A stretch of 64,000 bases of DNA from CAZNNH01 sp964574335 (GCA_964574335.1 CAZNNH010000004.1:29885-93884), one strand, 5' to 3'. Shown: positions 28,226-36,386, numbered from the stretch's first letter. Notes: generated from the sequence alone by a model not told the origin. A program made the numbers and translations.

Positions 28226-28579
28226 CTAGAGCAACCCCTGCTCTTGGAGCTGCTGGCAAGCGATACAGTGGGGGGCCCAAGGCACCGCATCGAGGCGCCG
28301 CTTCTCGATCTCGCCACTGCAGGCGATGCAGGTGCCGAAGCGACGGTCCTCGATGCGCAGCAGCGCCTCGTCGACGAGGTGGAGCATCTCCCGCTCCGAG
28401 TTCGAGAGGCTGAACAAGAACTCCTTGGTGTATGAGTTCGAGGCCTTGTCGGCGATGTCCTGGGCCCCTTCCCCGTCGGCTTCCATGCCGTAGCTCTTGT
28501 TCTTGTTGTAGGCCCGGAGTATCTCCTGCTTTCGCTGGATCAGTTGATCCCTGAAGCCCTTCAGCTTTTTCTGGTCCAT
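28226..28579 (-). CDS. dksA: DksA/TraR-family zinc-finger protein
   Basis: 117 residues. An N-terminal coiled coil (MDQKKLKGFRDQLIQRKQEI...) and a C-terminal zinc finger with CIACSG and CIACQ (Cys-x2-Cys, 17-residue gap, Cys-x2-Cys). The family binds RNA polymerase through the secondary channel and acts with ppGpp on stable-RNA promoters. The DxxDxA tip motif is DIADKA. Typical length for the short form. It lies between the sigma-54 activator gene and comF. Confidence 0.9.
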   Translation of the reverse strand: MDQKKLKGFRDQLIQRKQEILRAYNKNKSYGMEADGEGAQDIADKASNSYTKEFLFSLSNSEREMLHLVDEALLRIEDRRFGTCIACSGEIEKRRLDAVPWAPHCIACQQLQEQGLL

Positions 28580-28634
28580 TCTAGGGCCGTCTCCTCATGT
28601 CTCTGGGCACCCGGTCGGGCCGCTCGGACCCATC

Positions 28635-29585
28635 TCACGGGATCCCGTATCGCTTGCGTTTCTCCCACAGCGCCTTGCGGCTGATCCCCAGGATCGAGGC
28701 CGCCCTGGTCTGGCTGCCGCCCACCACCTCGAGCACGTGCCGGATGTAGGCCTGCTCCACGTCGCGCAATGACAGGTAGCGCTCGCGTCCGGCCCACAAC
28801 GTGGTCGGCTGTTCGAGCAGGTGGCCGGGGAAGGCCGAGCACCGGATGGTGTCGCCGTCGGCATACAGGGCCGCCCGCTCGACCACCGACCGGAGCTCCC
28901 GGACGTTCCCCGGCCAGGCGTAGCCCCGCAGCAGGGACAGCGCCTCGTCGTCGAAGCCCCGGGCCCCGGTGGTGCCGCGGGTGCGTTCCCGGGCCAGGAA
29001 CCGCTCCGCCAGCGGGCGGATGTCCTCGCGCCGGCTGCGGAGTGGCGGCAACGTCAGCGGGACGACGCTCAGCCGATGGAACAGATCCTCGCGGAAGGTC
29101 CCCTCGGCCACCGCGGCCCGCAGATCGATGTTCGAGGAGGCCACGAACCGGACGTCGACCTCGAGGGTGCGGGTCCCCCCCAGCCGCTCGAAGCGGCGGT
29201 CCTCCACCACCCTCAGCAGCTTGGCCTGCAGGGGGAGGGTCAGATCCTGTATCTGATCAAAGTACAGCGTGCCCCCGGCGGCCATCTCGATCTTGCCCGC
29301 CTTGGCCTGACGGGCGTCGGTGAAGGCGCCCCGCTCATGCCCGAACAGCTCCGACTCCAGCAGGTTCTCGGGGATCGACGGGCAGTGAACCTTCACGAAG
29401 GCGCTGTCGCGCCGCGGGCCCCCGTAGTGTAGCCAGTGGGCGAGCAGGTCCTTGCCGGTACCGCTCTCTCCCTCGAGCAGCACCGGGCTGCGGGCCGCCG
29501 CCAGGCGACCGGTGATCTCCAAGATCTCCCGCATCGCCGGCGAGGCCGCCACCACCCCGCTGGGAGCACCCAGGAGTGCCTCCAT
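28635..29585 (-). CDS. Sigma-54-dependent transcriptional activator (AAA+ and Fis HTH), Walker B variant
   Basis: 316 residues with no receiver or sensor domain: an AAA+ domain followed directly by a Fis-type HTH (about 285-313, SQTRAASILGISRKALWEKR). Walker A GESGTGKD is at 39-46, and the sigma-54 contact loop is GAFTDA (86-91) instead of GAFTGA. Walker B reads TLYFDQIQDL, with Gln111 where almost all family members have the catalytic glutamate. The arginine-finger region FREDLFHRL and the sensor II phrase WPGNVREL are intact. The loss of the glutamate should block ATP hydrolysis while allowing binding. Its start codon overlaps the rsfS stop by one base. Possible targets include the lpxC promoter at 23868, but that is inference. 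Confidence 0.9.
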   Translation of the reverse strand: MEALLGAPSGVVAASPAMREILEITGRLAAARSPVLLEGESGTGKDLLAHWLHYGGPRRDSAFVKVHCPSIPENLLESELFGHERGAFTDARQAKAGKIEMAAGGTLYFDQIQDLTLPLQAKLLRVVEDRRFERLGGTRTLEVDVRFVASSNIDLRAAVAEGTFREDLFHRLSVVPLTLPPLRSRREDIRPLAERFLARERTRGTTGARGFDDEALSLLRGYAWPGNVRELRSVVERAALYADGDTIRCSAFPGHLLEQPTTLWAGRERYLSLRDVEQAYIRHVLEVVGGSQTRAASILGISRKALWEKRKRYGIP

Positions 29586-29929
29586 CAGCCCGCCACCTCT
29601 CGACGTACCGCCGCACCCCAGAGCCGCTCAAGATCGTAGAAGTCTCGCGAGCGCGCGGTCATCACGTGGACCACGAAGTCCCCGTAGTCGATCAGGACCC
29701 ACTCCTGCCGGGGATAGCCTTCGATGTGGCCGGGTCGCCGCTTCGTTTCCCGGAGTGCTTCGAGGATCGCATCGGCGATGGCCACCACCTGCCTCTGGTT
29801 GGCCCCGGAGGCGAGCAGGAAGTAGTCGGTGAGGGTGGCCTCTTCCCTGAGGTCCAGCACCACCACCTGACTCGCCTTCTTGTCGAGCGCGGCCGAGGCC
29901 GCCCGTTCGAGGCAGATCTCCAGGCTCAT
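29585..29929 (-). CDS. rsfS: Ribosomal silencing factor RsfS
   Basis: 114 residues. Binds L14 on the 50S subunit and blocks subunit joining in stationary phase. The family core (DYFLLASGANQRQVVAIADA at about 35-54, then GYPRQEWVLIDYGDFVVHV and FYDLERLWG) is complete. ATG at 29929 overlaps the nadD stop by four bases, so translation is coupled. The longer in-frame upstream stretch is nadD read out of phase. Confidence 0.95.
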   Translation of the reverse strand: MSLEICLERAASAALDKKASQVVVLDLREEATLTDYFLLASGANQRQVVAIADAILEALRETKRRPGHIEGYPRQEWVLIDYGDFVVHVMTARSRDFYDLERLWGAAVRREVAG

Positions 29930-30501
29930 CGGTAGAGGCCCCGCTTCTCGATGTGCTCGGCCACCGAGCTCGGCACCAGGAAACGGACGCTGTGCCCGTC
30001 GCGCACGGACCGCCGAACTGACGTGGCCGAGATGGCCAGCCCGGTGCCGGGGATCGGCCGGACGCCTGGCGGGGGATCGTCCGGCTCGAAGGGCAGCGGG
30101 TTGCCCGGCCGTGTCACCACCGCTACCGAGCAGAGGCTCAGGAGGCGATCGGGGTCCTTCCAGTGGCGCAGGTCGGGGTAGGTATCGCTGCCCACGATCA
30201 GGAACAGCCCGTCTTCCGGACGCTCTCGGGCCAGCGTCTCCAGCGTGTCCACGGTGTAGCTGGGGCCGTCTCGTCGCAGCTCGACGTCGCAGGCGACGAA
30301 GTGCGGGACACCCCGGGTGGCCAGGCAAACCATGGCGAAACGGTCGAGGGGCGAAGACCTGGGCTGGTCGCGGTGGGGCGGCACATGGCAGGGAACGAAG
30401 ACCACCTGGTCGAGCCGGAGGGCGTCGTAGGCACACTCGGCGGCGCGCAGGTGACCCAGGTGGATCGGGTCGAAGGTCCCGCCCATGAAGCCGACTCTCA
30501 C
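29926..30501 (-). CDS. nadD: Nicotinate-nucleotide adenylyltransferase
   Basis: Makes nicotinic acid adenine dinucleotide in NAD synthesis. 191 residues. The nucleotidyltransferase motif GGTFDPIHLGH is at 7-17 and the ISATSVR motif, the family ISSTxxR signature, is near 157-163. It lies between obgE and rsfS with four-base overlaps on both sides, a conserved cluster (obgE-nadD-rsfS). Confidence 0.96.
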   Translation of the reverse strand: MRVGFMGGTFDPIHLGHLRAAECAYDALRLDQVVFVPCHVPPHRDQPRSSPLDRFAMVCLATRGVPHFVACDVELRRDGPSYTVDTLETLARERPEDGLFLIVGSDTYPDLRHWKDPDRLLSLCSVAVVTRPGNPLPFEPDDPPPGVRPIPGTGLAISATSVRRSVRDGHSVRFLVPSSVAEHIEKRGLYR

Positions 30502-31526
30502 GCCGGGCGCTCCAGTCCAGACGGCCCAACACCCCGCTGCAGGAGCCGCGCCATCGCCCGCTTCAGCTCCTGGACTCCGAGGCCGGATACCGACGACACC
30601 GGGATCACCGTCAGACCCAGCCCGGACGCCTCGTCGCGCAGCCGTGGGAGCGGATCGTCCCCGGGGTCAACCGCGTCCCGCTTGGTGGCCACGACCAACT
30701 GCGGCTTGTCCAGAAGCTCCGGGCTCCACAGCCGTACCTCCTCACGCACCATCTGGAAGGCCCCAACGGCGCTCTCTCCGGTCCCGACGCCGGTGTCCAC
30801 CACGTGGACCAGGGCCCGGGTGCGCTGGACGTGACGCAGGAACTGAAGGCCCAGCCCGGCCCCGTGTCGGGCGCCCTCGATGATGCCGGGGATGTCGGCG
30901 GCCACGTACTGCGCCTGGTCGACCGCCACCATCCCCAAGACCGGCGTCAGGGTGGTGAAGGGGTAGCTCGCCACCTTGGGCCGTGCCGCCGAGATGCTCG
31001 ACAGAAGCGTCGACTTCCCCGCATTGGGGCAGCCCAGGAAGCCCACATCCGCAATCAGGCGTAGCTCCAGGCGCAGCCAGCGCTCCTCCCCGGGAGCGCC
31101 CGGGTCGGCCTGACGAGGGGCGCGATTCCGGTTGGAGAGGAAGCTCCGGTTGCCCCGGCCGCCCCGGCCACCGCTCGCCACTACCAGGCGCTCGCCGGGC
31201 CGGAGCACCTCCCCGATCAGCTCCTGGGACTCGTCGTCGAAGGCCAGCGTGCCGGGCGGGACCGGCACCAGCAGGTCCTCTCCGGAGCGACCGGAGCGGT
31301 TCCCCGAGCTGCCGTGGCGACCCCGCTGGGCGCGTAGCTCACTGTGGAAGCGCAAGGGGTAGAGGGTGTTGTGGTGAGGTGCTCCCAGCAGCGCCACGCT
31401 GCCGCCACACCCGCCGGAGCCGCCGTCAGGTCCCCCTCGCGGGACATGGGGCTCATGCCGGAAGCTCACGCATCCCCTCCCGCCGTCCCCCCCCTTCACG
31501 AAGATCCTGACGCGGTCGACGAACAT
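30498..31526 (-). CDS. obgE: GTPase ObgE/CgtA
   Basis: Ribosome-associated GTPase linked to 50S maturation and stress. 342 residues. The Gly-rich Obg fold occupies about 1-158 (KGGDGGRGCVSFRHE near 12-26). The G1 loop is GCPNAGKST (phenylalanine in the usual GFPNAGKST replaced by Cys), G3 is DIPGI and G4 is ATKRD (the usual NKxD asparagine replaced by Thr). No C-terminal OCT domain is seen. It overlaps nadD and follows rpmA by 28 bases, in the classic rplU-rpmA-obgE order. Confidence 0.96.
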   Translation of the reverse strand: MFVDRVRIFVKGGDGGRGCVSFRHEPHVPRGGPDGGSGGCGGSVALLGAPHHNTLYPLRFHSELRAQRGRHGSSGNRSGRSGEDLLVPVPPGTLAFDDESQELIGEVLRPGERLVVASGGRGGRGNRSFLSNRNRAPRQADPGAPGEERWLRLELRLIADVGFLGCPNAGKSTLLSSISAARPKVASYPFTTLTPVLGMVAVDQAQYVAADIPGIIEGARHGAGLGLQFLRHVQRTRALVHVVDTGVGTGESAVGAFQMVREEVRLWSPELLDKPQLVVATKRDAVDPGDDPLPRLRDEASGLGLTVIPVSSVSGLGVQELKRAMARLLQRGVGPSGLERPA

Positions 31527-31554
31527 GGCTCACCGCCTCGGGGGGCGGGGGGGA

Positions 31555-31815
31555 CTAGCCTTCGGCGGGGAGCACGCTGACCCGAAGCCCACGCGAGCCG
31601 TGGTCCTCGAATCGGACGAAGCCGTCGATCTTCGCGAACAGCGTATGGTCTCGGCCCAGGCCGACGTTCCTTCCCGGTTTCCATCTGGTGCCGTGCTGGC
31701 GGATGATGATCGTCCCGCCGTTGACACGCTCTCCGCCGTAGCGCTTCACGCCAAGCCGCTGGGCGTTGCTGTCGCGGCCGTTGCGGCTCGAGCCCTGACC
31801 TTTTTTGTGCGCCAT
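31555..31815 (-). CDS. rpmA: 50S ribosomal protein L27
   Basis: 86 residues, normal length. Begins MAHKKGQGSSRNGRDSNAQR, the conserved N-terminus that reaches the peptidyl-transferase centre. No N-terminal extension of the Firmicutes type is seen. It is between rplU and obgE. Confidence 0.98.
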   Translation of the reverse strand: MAHKKGQGSSRNGRDSNAQRLGVKRYGGERVNGGTIIIRQHGTRWKPGRNVGLGRDHTLFAKIDGFVRFEDHGSRGLRVSVLPAEG

Positions 31816-31892
31816 CTGAGAACCACCCTCATCCCGAATCTGCCGTGGCGTGCCGGGGCGGCACGCCAGGCGGCCGGGCCCTTGTTGGACGC

Positions 31893-32204
31893 TCAGCCTT
31901 CGATCTGGTCGATCCGGAGTGTCGTGACCGACTGCCGATGGCCTCGGGTACGGCGATAGCCCTTACGCTTCTTGTACTTGAAGACCCGTACCTTGCGATC
32001 GCGTCCTTGTTCGAGGACCGTGCCCAGGACGGCCGCGCTCTCGATCCGAGGCTTTCCCACCCGGGCTTCCCCGTCGCCGGCCACGAGCAGCACGTCTCCC
32101 AGCCGCACGCTCTCCCCAGACGCCGCGGCCAGGCGTTCGACCCGGATCACGTCCCCGGGCTCGACACGGTACTGCTTGCCGCCCGTCCTCACGATTGCGT
32201 ACAC
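31893..32204 (-). CDS. rplU: 50S ribosomal protein L21
   Basis: 103 residues, normal length, beginning at a GTG (complement of 32202-32204) behind a GGAGGAGG ribosome site. The start MYAIVRTGGKQYRVEPGD and the RKVRVFKYKKRKGYRRTRGH RNA-binding block are conserved. First gene of the rplU-rpmA-obgE run, with a promoter at 32244-32272 and a hairpin beside the ribosome site. Confidence 0.98.
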   Translation of the reverse strand: MYAIVRTGGKQYRVEPGDVIRVERLAAASGESVRLGDVLLVAGDGEARVGKPRIESAAVLGTVLEQGRDRKVRVFKYKKRKGYRRTRGHRQSVTTLRIDQIEG

Positions 32205-32218
32205 TGCTTCGCCTCCTC

Positions 32219-32234
32219 CGGCGTCATCACGCCG
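32219..32234 (-). promoter_or_regulatory. Hairpin in the rplU leader beside the ribosome site
   Basis: CGGCGT and ACGCCG pair as a 6-bp stem with a GATG tetraloop on the minus strand, directly before GGAGGAGG of rplU. It could be a small ribosomal-protein leader that gates L21 translation. No match to a known leader family can be tested here. Confidence 0.35.
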
Positions 32235-32243
32235 AAACCCCAG

Positions 32244-32272
32244 TGTTTACCACGGGTTTGGCGCCGCGTCAA
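32244..32272 (-). promoter_or_regulatory. Candidate promoter for rplU-rpmA-obgE
   Basis: Minus strand TTGACG (32267-32272), 17-base spacer, TAAACA (32244-32249), with TG one base before the -10 (extended -10). The leader would be about 33 bases. Confidence 0.5.
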
Positions 32273-32275
32273 CCG

Positions 32276-32303
32276 AAGAAGCGGCGGAGGCGACTGCCGC
32301 CGC
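32276..32303 (-). terminator. Candidate terminator after the OM protease gene
   Basis: On the minus strand a GCGGCGG/CCGCCGC 7-bp stem (32297-32303 with 32281-32287) with a 9-base loop is followed by TTCTT. It starts 7 bases after the stop codon of the 991-residue gene and ends just before the rplU -35 box. The T-tract is short, so termination may be weak. Confidence 0.4.
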
Positions 32304-32310
32304 CGGGGGG

Positions 32311-35286
32311 TCAGAAGTCGAAGCCCATCCAGAAGTCGAACTGCCACCCGCTAGAGACCACCTTCAAGTCGGTGAACTTGGTCCAGTCAAAGTGCAGCGG
32401 ATAGCCCAGGAAGAAGACCTGCAGGCCGAAGCCGAACGAGGCCCGTCCATCCACCAGGTGGAAGCCCTTCACCGGCTCCCCGAACCAGGTGGTCGGATCG
32501 TTGGCATCGTAGTTCACGTACGAGGTGCCCGCGTCCGAGGAGGAGAAGGTGTACTCCTGCCCGTTGTACTTGGCGCCGCCGACCCCGGCATAGAGGGTCC
32601 CCCGAACCGGTCCCAGCAGGCCGATCGGCGTCGCCATCAGGTAGATCGCCGGCAGCCGCAGCTCGAGGTTGGCGTGGAATCCCTGGTTGCCGGCGATCGA
32701 GTAGTAGCGGAAGCCCCGCAGCGTGTGGTCGCCGCCGAAGTAGATGTAGTCGGGGTGGTTGCCGGTCGAGCGGAAGCCGTTGAAGCGCATTGCCAGGACC
32801 GAGGAGGTCGAGCCGAGGCGCAGGTACTTGCGCAGGTCGGCGCTCAGCGTGGTCCGCGACACCGAGTCTCCCAACGGTGGGGCCCACTCCACCCCGATCG
32901 AGAACGTGCTCCCATCCAGCGGACCCACATCCTGGAACCGGGTGGTCTCCTGGGTCAGGCGTATGGACAGCGGGACCATCAGCCCGTTGGCAAACGGCAG
33001 GGGTAGCCCGGCCGCCTCGTACTCGGCCTCGACCTGCGCCTGAATGTCCGGGTCCTGGTAGCGCTCGCGGATGTGGAAGGCGCCGGCAGAGACCGTCAGC
33101 CGCCGGAACTTGTCGAGGGGATACTGGGCGAAAGCCAAGCCGCCGCTCATCCGTTGGGTGAAGAACAACCCGGCCCGGAAGTCGTAGCTGTAGTAGGCGG
33201 CATAGCTGTTGTCGAAGAAGAAGATCGTGTTGTCCATGAGCGACGCGCCCCAGTGGAGGCGCCGCGACATGTTGGTGTAGGTCCCCTGGTAGGTGCGGAA
33301 CTCGCGGATCGAGGCGGCGGTGACGGTGATGTTCTGGTCCCCCAGGACGTCGGTCAGGGCCACCTGGCTGCCGCCGAAGAAATCGCCGCCCGAGGTGACG
33401 CCGATGTTGAGGGGAGGCCTGCCCTCCAGGTACAACCCCTCGAACAGGCGCTTGCGCCGTTTGTTCTCGGCGACGATCTGGTGGGTCACGTCGGGCTGGA
33501 AGTCGACCACCTCTCCGGACGCCACCAGCACCTCCTGGTCGGCCTCCTTGAGCGGCTCGTTGGTCTCGATGGCGTGCAGCGCGTACTCACCCTTGTGGTA
33601 GCTGATGAAGGCGACCTTGTCGCCGTCCTTGCGGGGCAGCGGCGCCGGGGCGACGTTGCCGCCGAGCACGTCGGTGTACTGCCGGACCACCCCGGTGCGC
33701 AGGTCCAGACTGCGCAGGTTGAAGATCTCGTCGTCCTCGTTGGAGGCGTAGAACAACGTGTTGCCGTCCGGGGAGAAGACCGGCGTCAGGTCGTCGAAGG
33801 TGCCGAAGGTGAGCTGGGTGCGCTGGCTCGGGTCGCCCAGCGGGAAGGTGTAGATCTTGTCGTAGCCACTGATGTTACGGGTGTAGACGACGGTGCGACC
33901 GTCAGGCGAGACCCGGGGGTCGGAGTCGTAGAACGGGTCGCTCGTGAGGTTCCGGATGGTGCCGTCCTCGAGATCCATCAGGAACAGGTCCGATACCCCC
34001 CTCTGGATGCCGGAGAGGATCACGTGGTGGCCGTCGGGCAGCAAGCACGGCGACTTGGCCTGGTCGAGGGTCATCGGCAGCTTCTTGACCACCCGGCCGT
34101 CGAGCGGCGACATCAGGAACAACGAGCGCCGCTTCCCCGTGCGAGCGAAGAACGCGATCAGGTCCCCGTGCGGCCCGAAGTCCAGCGAGCGCCCGGCCAC
34201 GAAGTTGTCCGACATCGTCAGGTTCTCGTACTGGCCGGTGAAGCCGCCGGTCAGGTTCTTGATCACCTTGCCGTCTTCGGCGGAGAGGAGCACGATGTCC
34301 AGCTCGCCGTCGGCGCGGTTGCCGCTGAAGGCCACCATCAGGTCCCCCGAGGGGCTGGGCATGAAGCCGAACACCTGGGTGAACGGCGTGACCTCCGAGT
34401 TGGGGGCCAGGTCGGGCCCGTAGTCCTCGGGCCGCTCCTTGTCGCGGTAGGGCTTGAAGCGCTCCTTCATCCACTTGTCGAAGGCCCGGTCGAAATCGTC
34501 GGGGCTGATCCGGAAGGCCTGGTTGTAGACGTCGTTGAAGCCGGCCCCCATCACCCCCTTGCGCAGGGTGTACATGAACTGCCGGATACCTTCCTTGCCG
34601 TAGCGGTCCTCGATGAACTCGAAGGCGGCGTGGCCCATGTTGTAGACCAGGCGGCCGCTGAAGGCGGCGAACTGGGCCCTCGAGAGCTTGGGCACGTTGT
34701 CGGTGACAGCGGCGTCCCTGATCATCATCAGGTCGAGGGGATCCCAGACGCCACGCATGTACTCGGCCAGCCCTTCGTCCACCCACAGCGGCGCAGAGCG
34801 CCCCAGCAGGCTTCGCGGCACCAGATCGAACTCGAAGATGTGGGTCAGCTCATGGGTGATCAGCCCCTGCAGCTTGGCCGGCGCCTCGTCGATTGGCATC
34901 ACCATCCGGTTGCGCACCGGCTCGGCGAAGGCCGCCACCCCTTCCGGCACGAACTCGGGGAAGAGGTTGGTCTGCTCGAACTCCGAGTGGGTCTTGTAGA
35001 ACATCACCGGGATCGCGAAGGGGATCTCGTGTTTGAGCTCCGAGGAGACGTGCTGGTAGGCGCTCTCGAGGTAGGAGACGAGGCGCGACAGGTGCTGCTC
35101 GAACTCGGGGTAGTAGTAGACGCGGAAGTGGGGGCTCTGGTAGACCTGCCAGGAGAACGAGTCGTAGGTGACCTTGTTCTTCCCGTAGTAGGGGATGAAC
35201 TGGGCGTGGGCCGGGGCCGCCAGCCCGACTGCCAGGGTGGCCGCGGCGAGGCCGACGAGCCCCCGCGTCGTCATCTGGTGCAGCAT
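32311..35286 (-). CDS. Secreted metalloprotease - TolB-like propeller - Omp85-like barrel fusion
   Basis: 991 residues with three parts in one chain. Residues 1-28 are a signal peptide (AAPAHAQ end). Residues about 45-290 form a gluzincin-type (peptidase MA-like) zinc protease: HELTH at 145-149 with catalytic Glu146 and a likely third ligand in WVDEGLAEYM (about 168-177). Residues about 310-640 are TolB/WD40-like beta-propeller repeats (SPDGNTLFYASNEDDE, RVSPDGRTVVYTR). Residues about 660-991 look like a transmembrane beta-barrel with alternating residues, ending in F, and include GGDHTLRGFRYY with the (L/V)RGF motif of Omp85 barrels. No POTRA domain is present. It would place a protease and propeller at the outer membrane, most likely on the periplasmic side. 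It is the last gene of an operon with a CsgG-like lipoprotein and a TPR protein. Confidence 0.85.
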   Translation of the reverse strand: MLHQMTTRGLVGLAAATLAVGLAAPAHAQFIPYYGKNKVTYDSFSWQVYQSPHFRVYYYPEFEQHLSRLVSYLESAYQHVSSELKHEIPFAIPVMFYKTHSEFEQTNLFPEFVPEGVAAFAEPVRNRMVMPIDEAPAKLQGLITHELTHIFEFDLVPRSLLGRSAPLWVDEGLAEYMRGVWDPLDLMMIRDAAVTDNVPKLSRAQFAAFSGRLVYNMGHAAFEFIEDRYGKEGIRQFMYTLRKGVMGAGFNDVYNQAFRISPDDFDRAFDKWMKERFKPYRDKERPEDYGPDLAPNSEVTPFTQVFGFMPSPSGDLMVAFSGNRADGELDIVLLSAEDGKVIKNLTGGFTGQYENLTMSDNFVAGRSLDFGPHGDLIAFFARTGKRRSLFLMSPLDGRVVKKLPMTLDQAKSPCLLPDGHHVILSGIQRGVSDLFLMDLEDGTIRNLTSDPFYDSDPRVSPDGRTVVYTRNISGYDKIYTFPLGDPSQRTQLTFGTFDDLTPVFSPDGNTLFYASNEDDEIFNLRSLDLRTGVVRQYTDVLGGNVAPAPLPRKDGDKVAFISYHKGEYALHAIETNEPLKEADQEVLVASGEVVDFQPDVTHQIVAENKRRKRLFEGLYLEGRPPLNIGVTSGGDFFGGSQVALTDVLGDQNITVTAASIREFRTYQGTYTNMSRRLHWGASLMDNTIFFFDNSYAAYYSYDFRAGLFFTQRMSGGLAFAQYPLDKFRRLTVSAGAFHIRERYQDPDIQAQVEAEYEAAGLPLPFANGLMVPLSIRLTQETTRFQDVGPLDGSTFSIGVEWAPPLGDSVSRTTLSADLRKYLRLGSTSSVLAMRFNGFRSTGNHPDYIYFGGDHTLRGFRYYSIAGNQGFHANLELRLPAIYLMATPIGLLGPVRGTLYAGVGGAKYNGQEYTFSSSDAGTSYVNYDANDPTTWFGEPVKGFHLVDGRASFGFGLQVFFLGYPLHFDWTKFTDLKVVSSGWQFDFWMGFDF

Positions 35287-35302
35287 GGGTTCCTCTCCGA
35301 CT

Positions 35303-36082
35303 CTACTGAAGGAGGATGCGCGTCCCGCGGATCTTCTGGGGAGAGATGACTCCGAGGAAGTTGGGGAGCAGGCGATCCATCAGCTCGAAGTACGACGACA
35401 GCGGCGACACCTTCTGGTCCGCCCCGTAGAGCACCTCCTCGGTGAAGCGCTCCTTGTGAAGCACCTCGCCGGAGCGACCGTCGACGAACACGAAGTCGGC
35501 GTCGAGGCTGAACCCTCTCCGCTCCAGAAAGCGGTTCTGCCGGATGAGCCGGGGCCGGTTCGAGGCGTCACGAACCACTCGCTCCTCGGCCTGATAGCCG
35601 GATCGGTTCTTCTCCTCGAAGCTCACCCTGCCGGTGACGATCAGCGGTGACTGATACTCCTCGCCGATCTTGCGCCAGAAGGCGGCATCTTGCAGGGCCT
35701 GGCCGGCCCGCAGGTCGTACTGCTCCCGGTCTTCCTTGGTGTAGTGCCCCTCCTCGCCGAGGCTCTGCTTGATCTGGTCCAGGGCGTCGTAGAGAGGGGG
35801 GCGGTCCGGCTCCAAGACCTGCAGCTTCGAGTTCGAGCGGAGCTGGTTCTGGAGCAGCCGGGCGGTCTCCGAGGCAACGTCCACGTCGCCCGCAGTCAGC
35901 TCGCCCACGAAGCCCGCCACCAGCACGCGACGGAACGCCCTCACGTCGATCTTGCTCTGCAGCGGCACCTGTACCGGCACCTCTACGTAGCCGGTGCAGC
36001 TCGACAGGGCGAGGAGGGTGATGACACCCAGCCCGAGGCTAGGGACGCTGCCGTGCTTGGCTCTTCCGGTTCCGCTTGTCAT
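35303..36082 (-). CDS. CsgG/LpoB-like outer-membrane lipoprotein
   Basis: 259 residues from the ATG at 36082. The signal ends in a good lipobox LSSC with Cys29. Residues about 50-230 show the CsgG/TolB-N style alpha-beta fold: VLVAGFVGELTAGDVD, then a SETARLLQNQLRSNSKLQVL helix-strand unit, then SPLIVTGRVSFEE. These proteins often assemble at the outer membrane or activate partners. It lies 17 bases upstream of the protease-barrel gene and overlaps the upstream TPR gene by 44 bases, implying that all three are made together. Family assignment is by pattern and is moderate. Confidence 0.75.
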   Translation of the reverse strand: MTSGTGRAKHGSVPSLGLGVITLLALSSCTGYVEVPVQVPLQSKIDVRAFRRVLVAGFVGELTAGDVDVASETARLLQNQLRSNSKLQVLEPDRPPLYDALDQIKQSLGEEGHYTKEDREQYDLRAGQALQDAAFWRKIGEEYQSPLIVTGRVSFEEKNRSGYQAEERVVRDASNRPRLIRQNRFLERRGFSLDADFVFVDGRSGEVLHKERFTEEVLYGADQKVSPLSSYFELMDRLLPNFLGVISPQKIRGTRILLQ

Positions 36083-36386
36083 CGGCTTCCCTGAACAGGT
36101 CGTAGTTCTGCTGGATGTAGACGTCCCCGGGCCGCAGCTCGAGGGCCCGCTCGTAGGCCTTGCGGGCCTTGTCGAACTCCCCCGCCTGCTCCAGCGCCAC
36201 CGCCAGGTCGTTGAGCGCGTGGGCATTGTCGGGGTCGAGCAGCACCGCCTTCTCGAACCGGAACTGAGCCTCACGCCACAGCCCCTTCCTGGCCACCTGG
36301 ATGCCGAAGCGGAGCTCCTCCTTGCTCGTTGAGACGGAGCCGGTCTGGGCCAGCAGCAACAGGGAGAGTGGAATCGCGGCAAGCAT
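36039..36386 (-). CDS. Small exported TPR protein
   Basis: 115 residues. A short hydrophobic start (MLAAIPLSLLLLAQTG) is a likely signal peptide. About two TPR units follow (LWREAQFRFEKAVLLDPDNA at about 37-56; GEFDKARKAYERALELRPGD at about 68-87) and a charged C-terminal tail. It heads the operon with the CsgG-like lipoprotein and the protease-barrel protein, so it is probably a periplasmic scaffold. A weak TTGCAA-N18-TAACAT promoter pattern lies upstream on the minus strand. Confidence 0.85.
   Translation of the reverse strand: MLAAIPLSLLLLAQTGSVSTSKEELRFGIQVARKGLWREAQFRFEKAVLLDPDNAHALNDLAVALEQAGEFDKARKAYERALELRPGDVYIQQNYDLFREADDKRNRKSQARQRP

Noticed and set aside
30797..30812. CACGTG-centred palindrome in obgE as a second parS
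   Set aside because: Flanks do not match the GTTTCAC/GTGAAAC arms, and the site is in coding sequence far from the partition genes.
33073..35349. Long open frame antisense to the protease-barrel gene
   Set aside because: Repetitive Val/Gly/Asp/His/Arg composition typical of an antisense shadow; the opposite strand has clear domains and a signal peptide.
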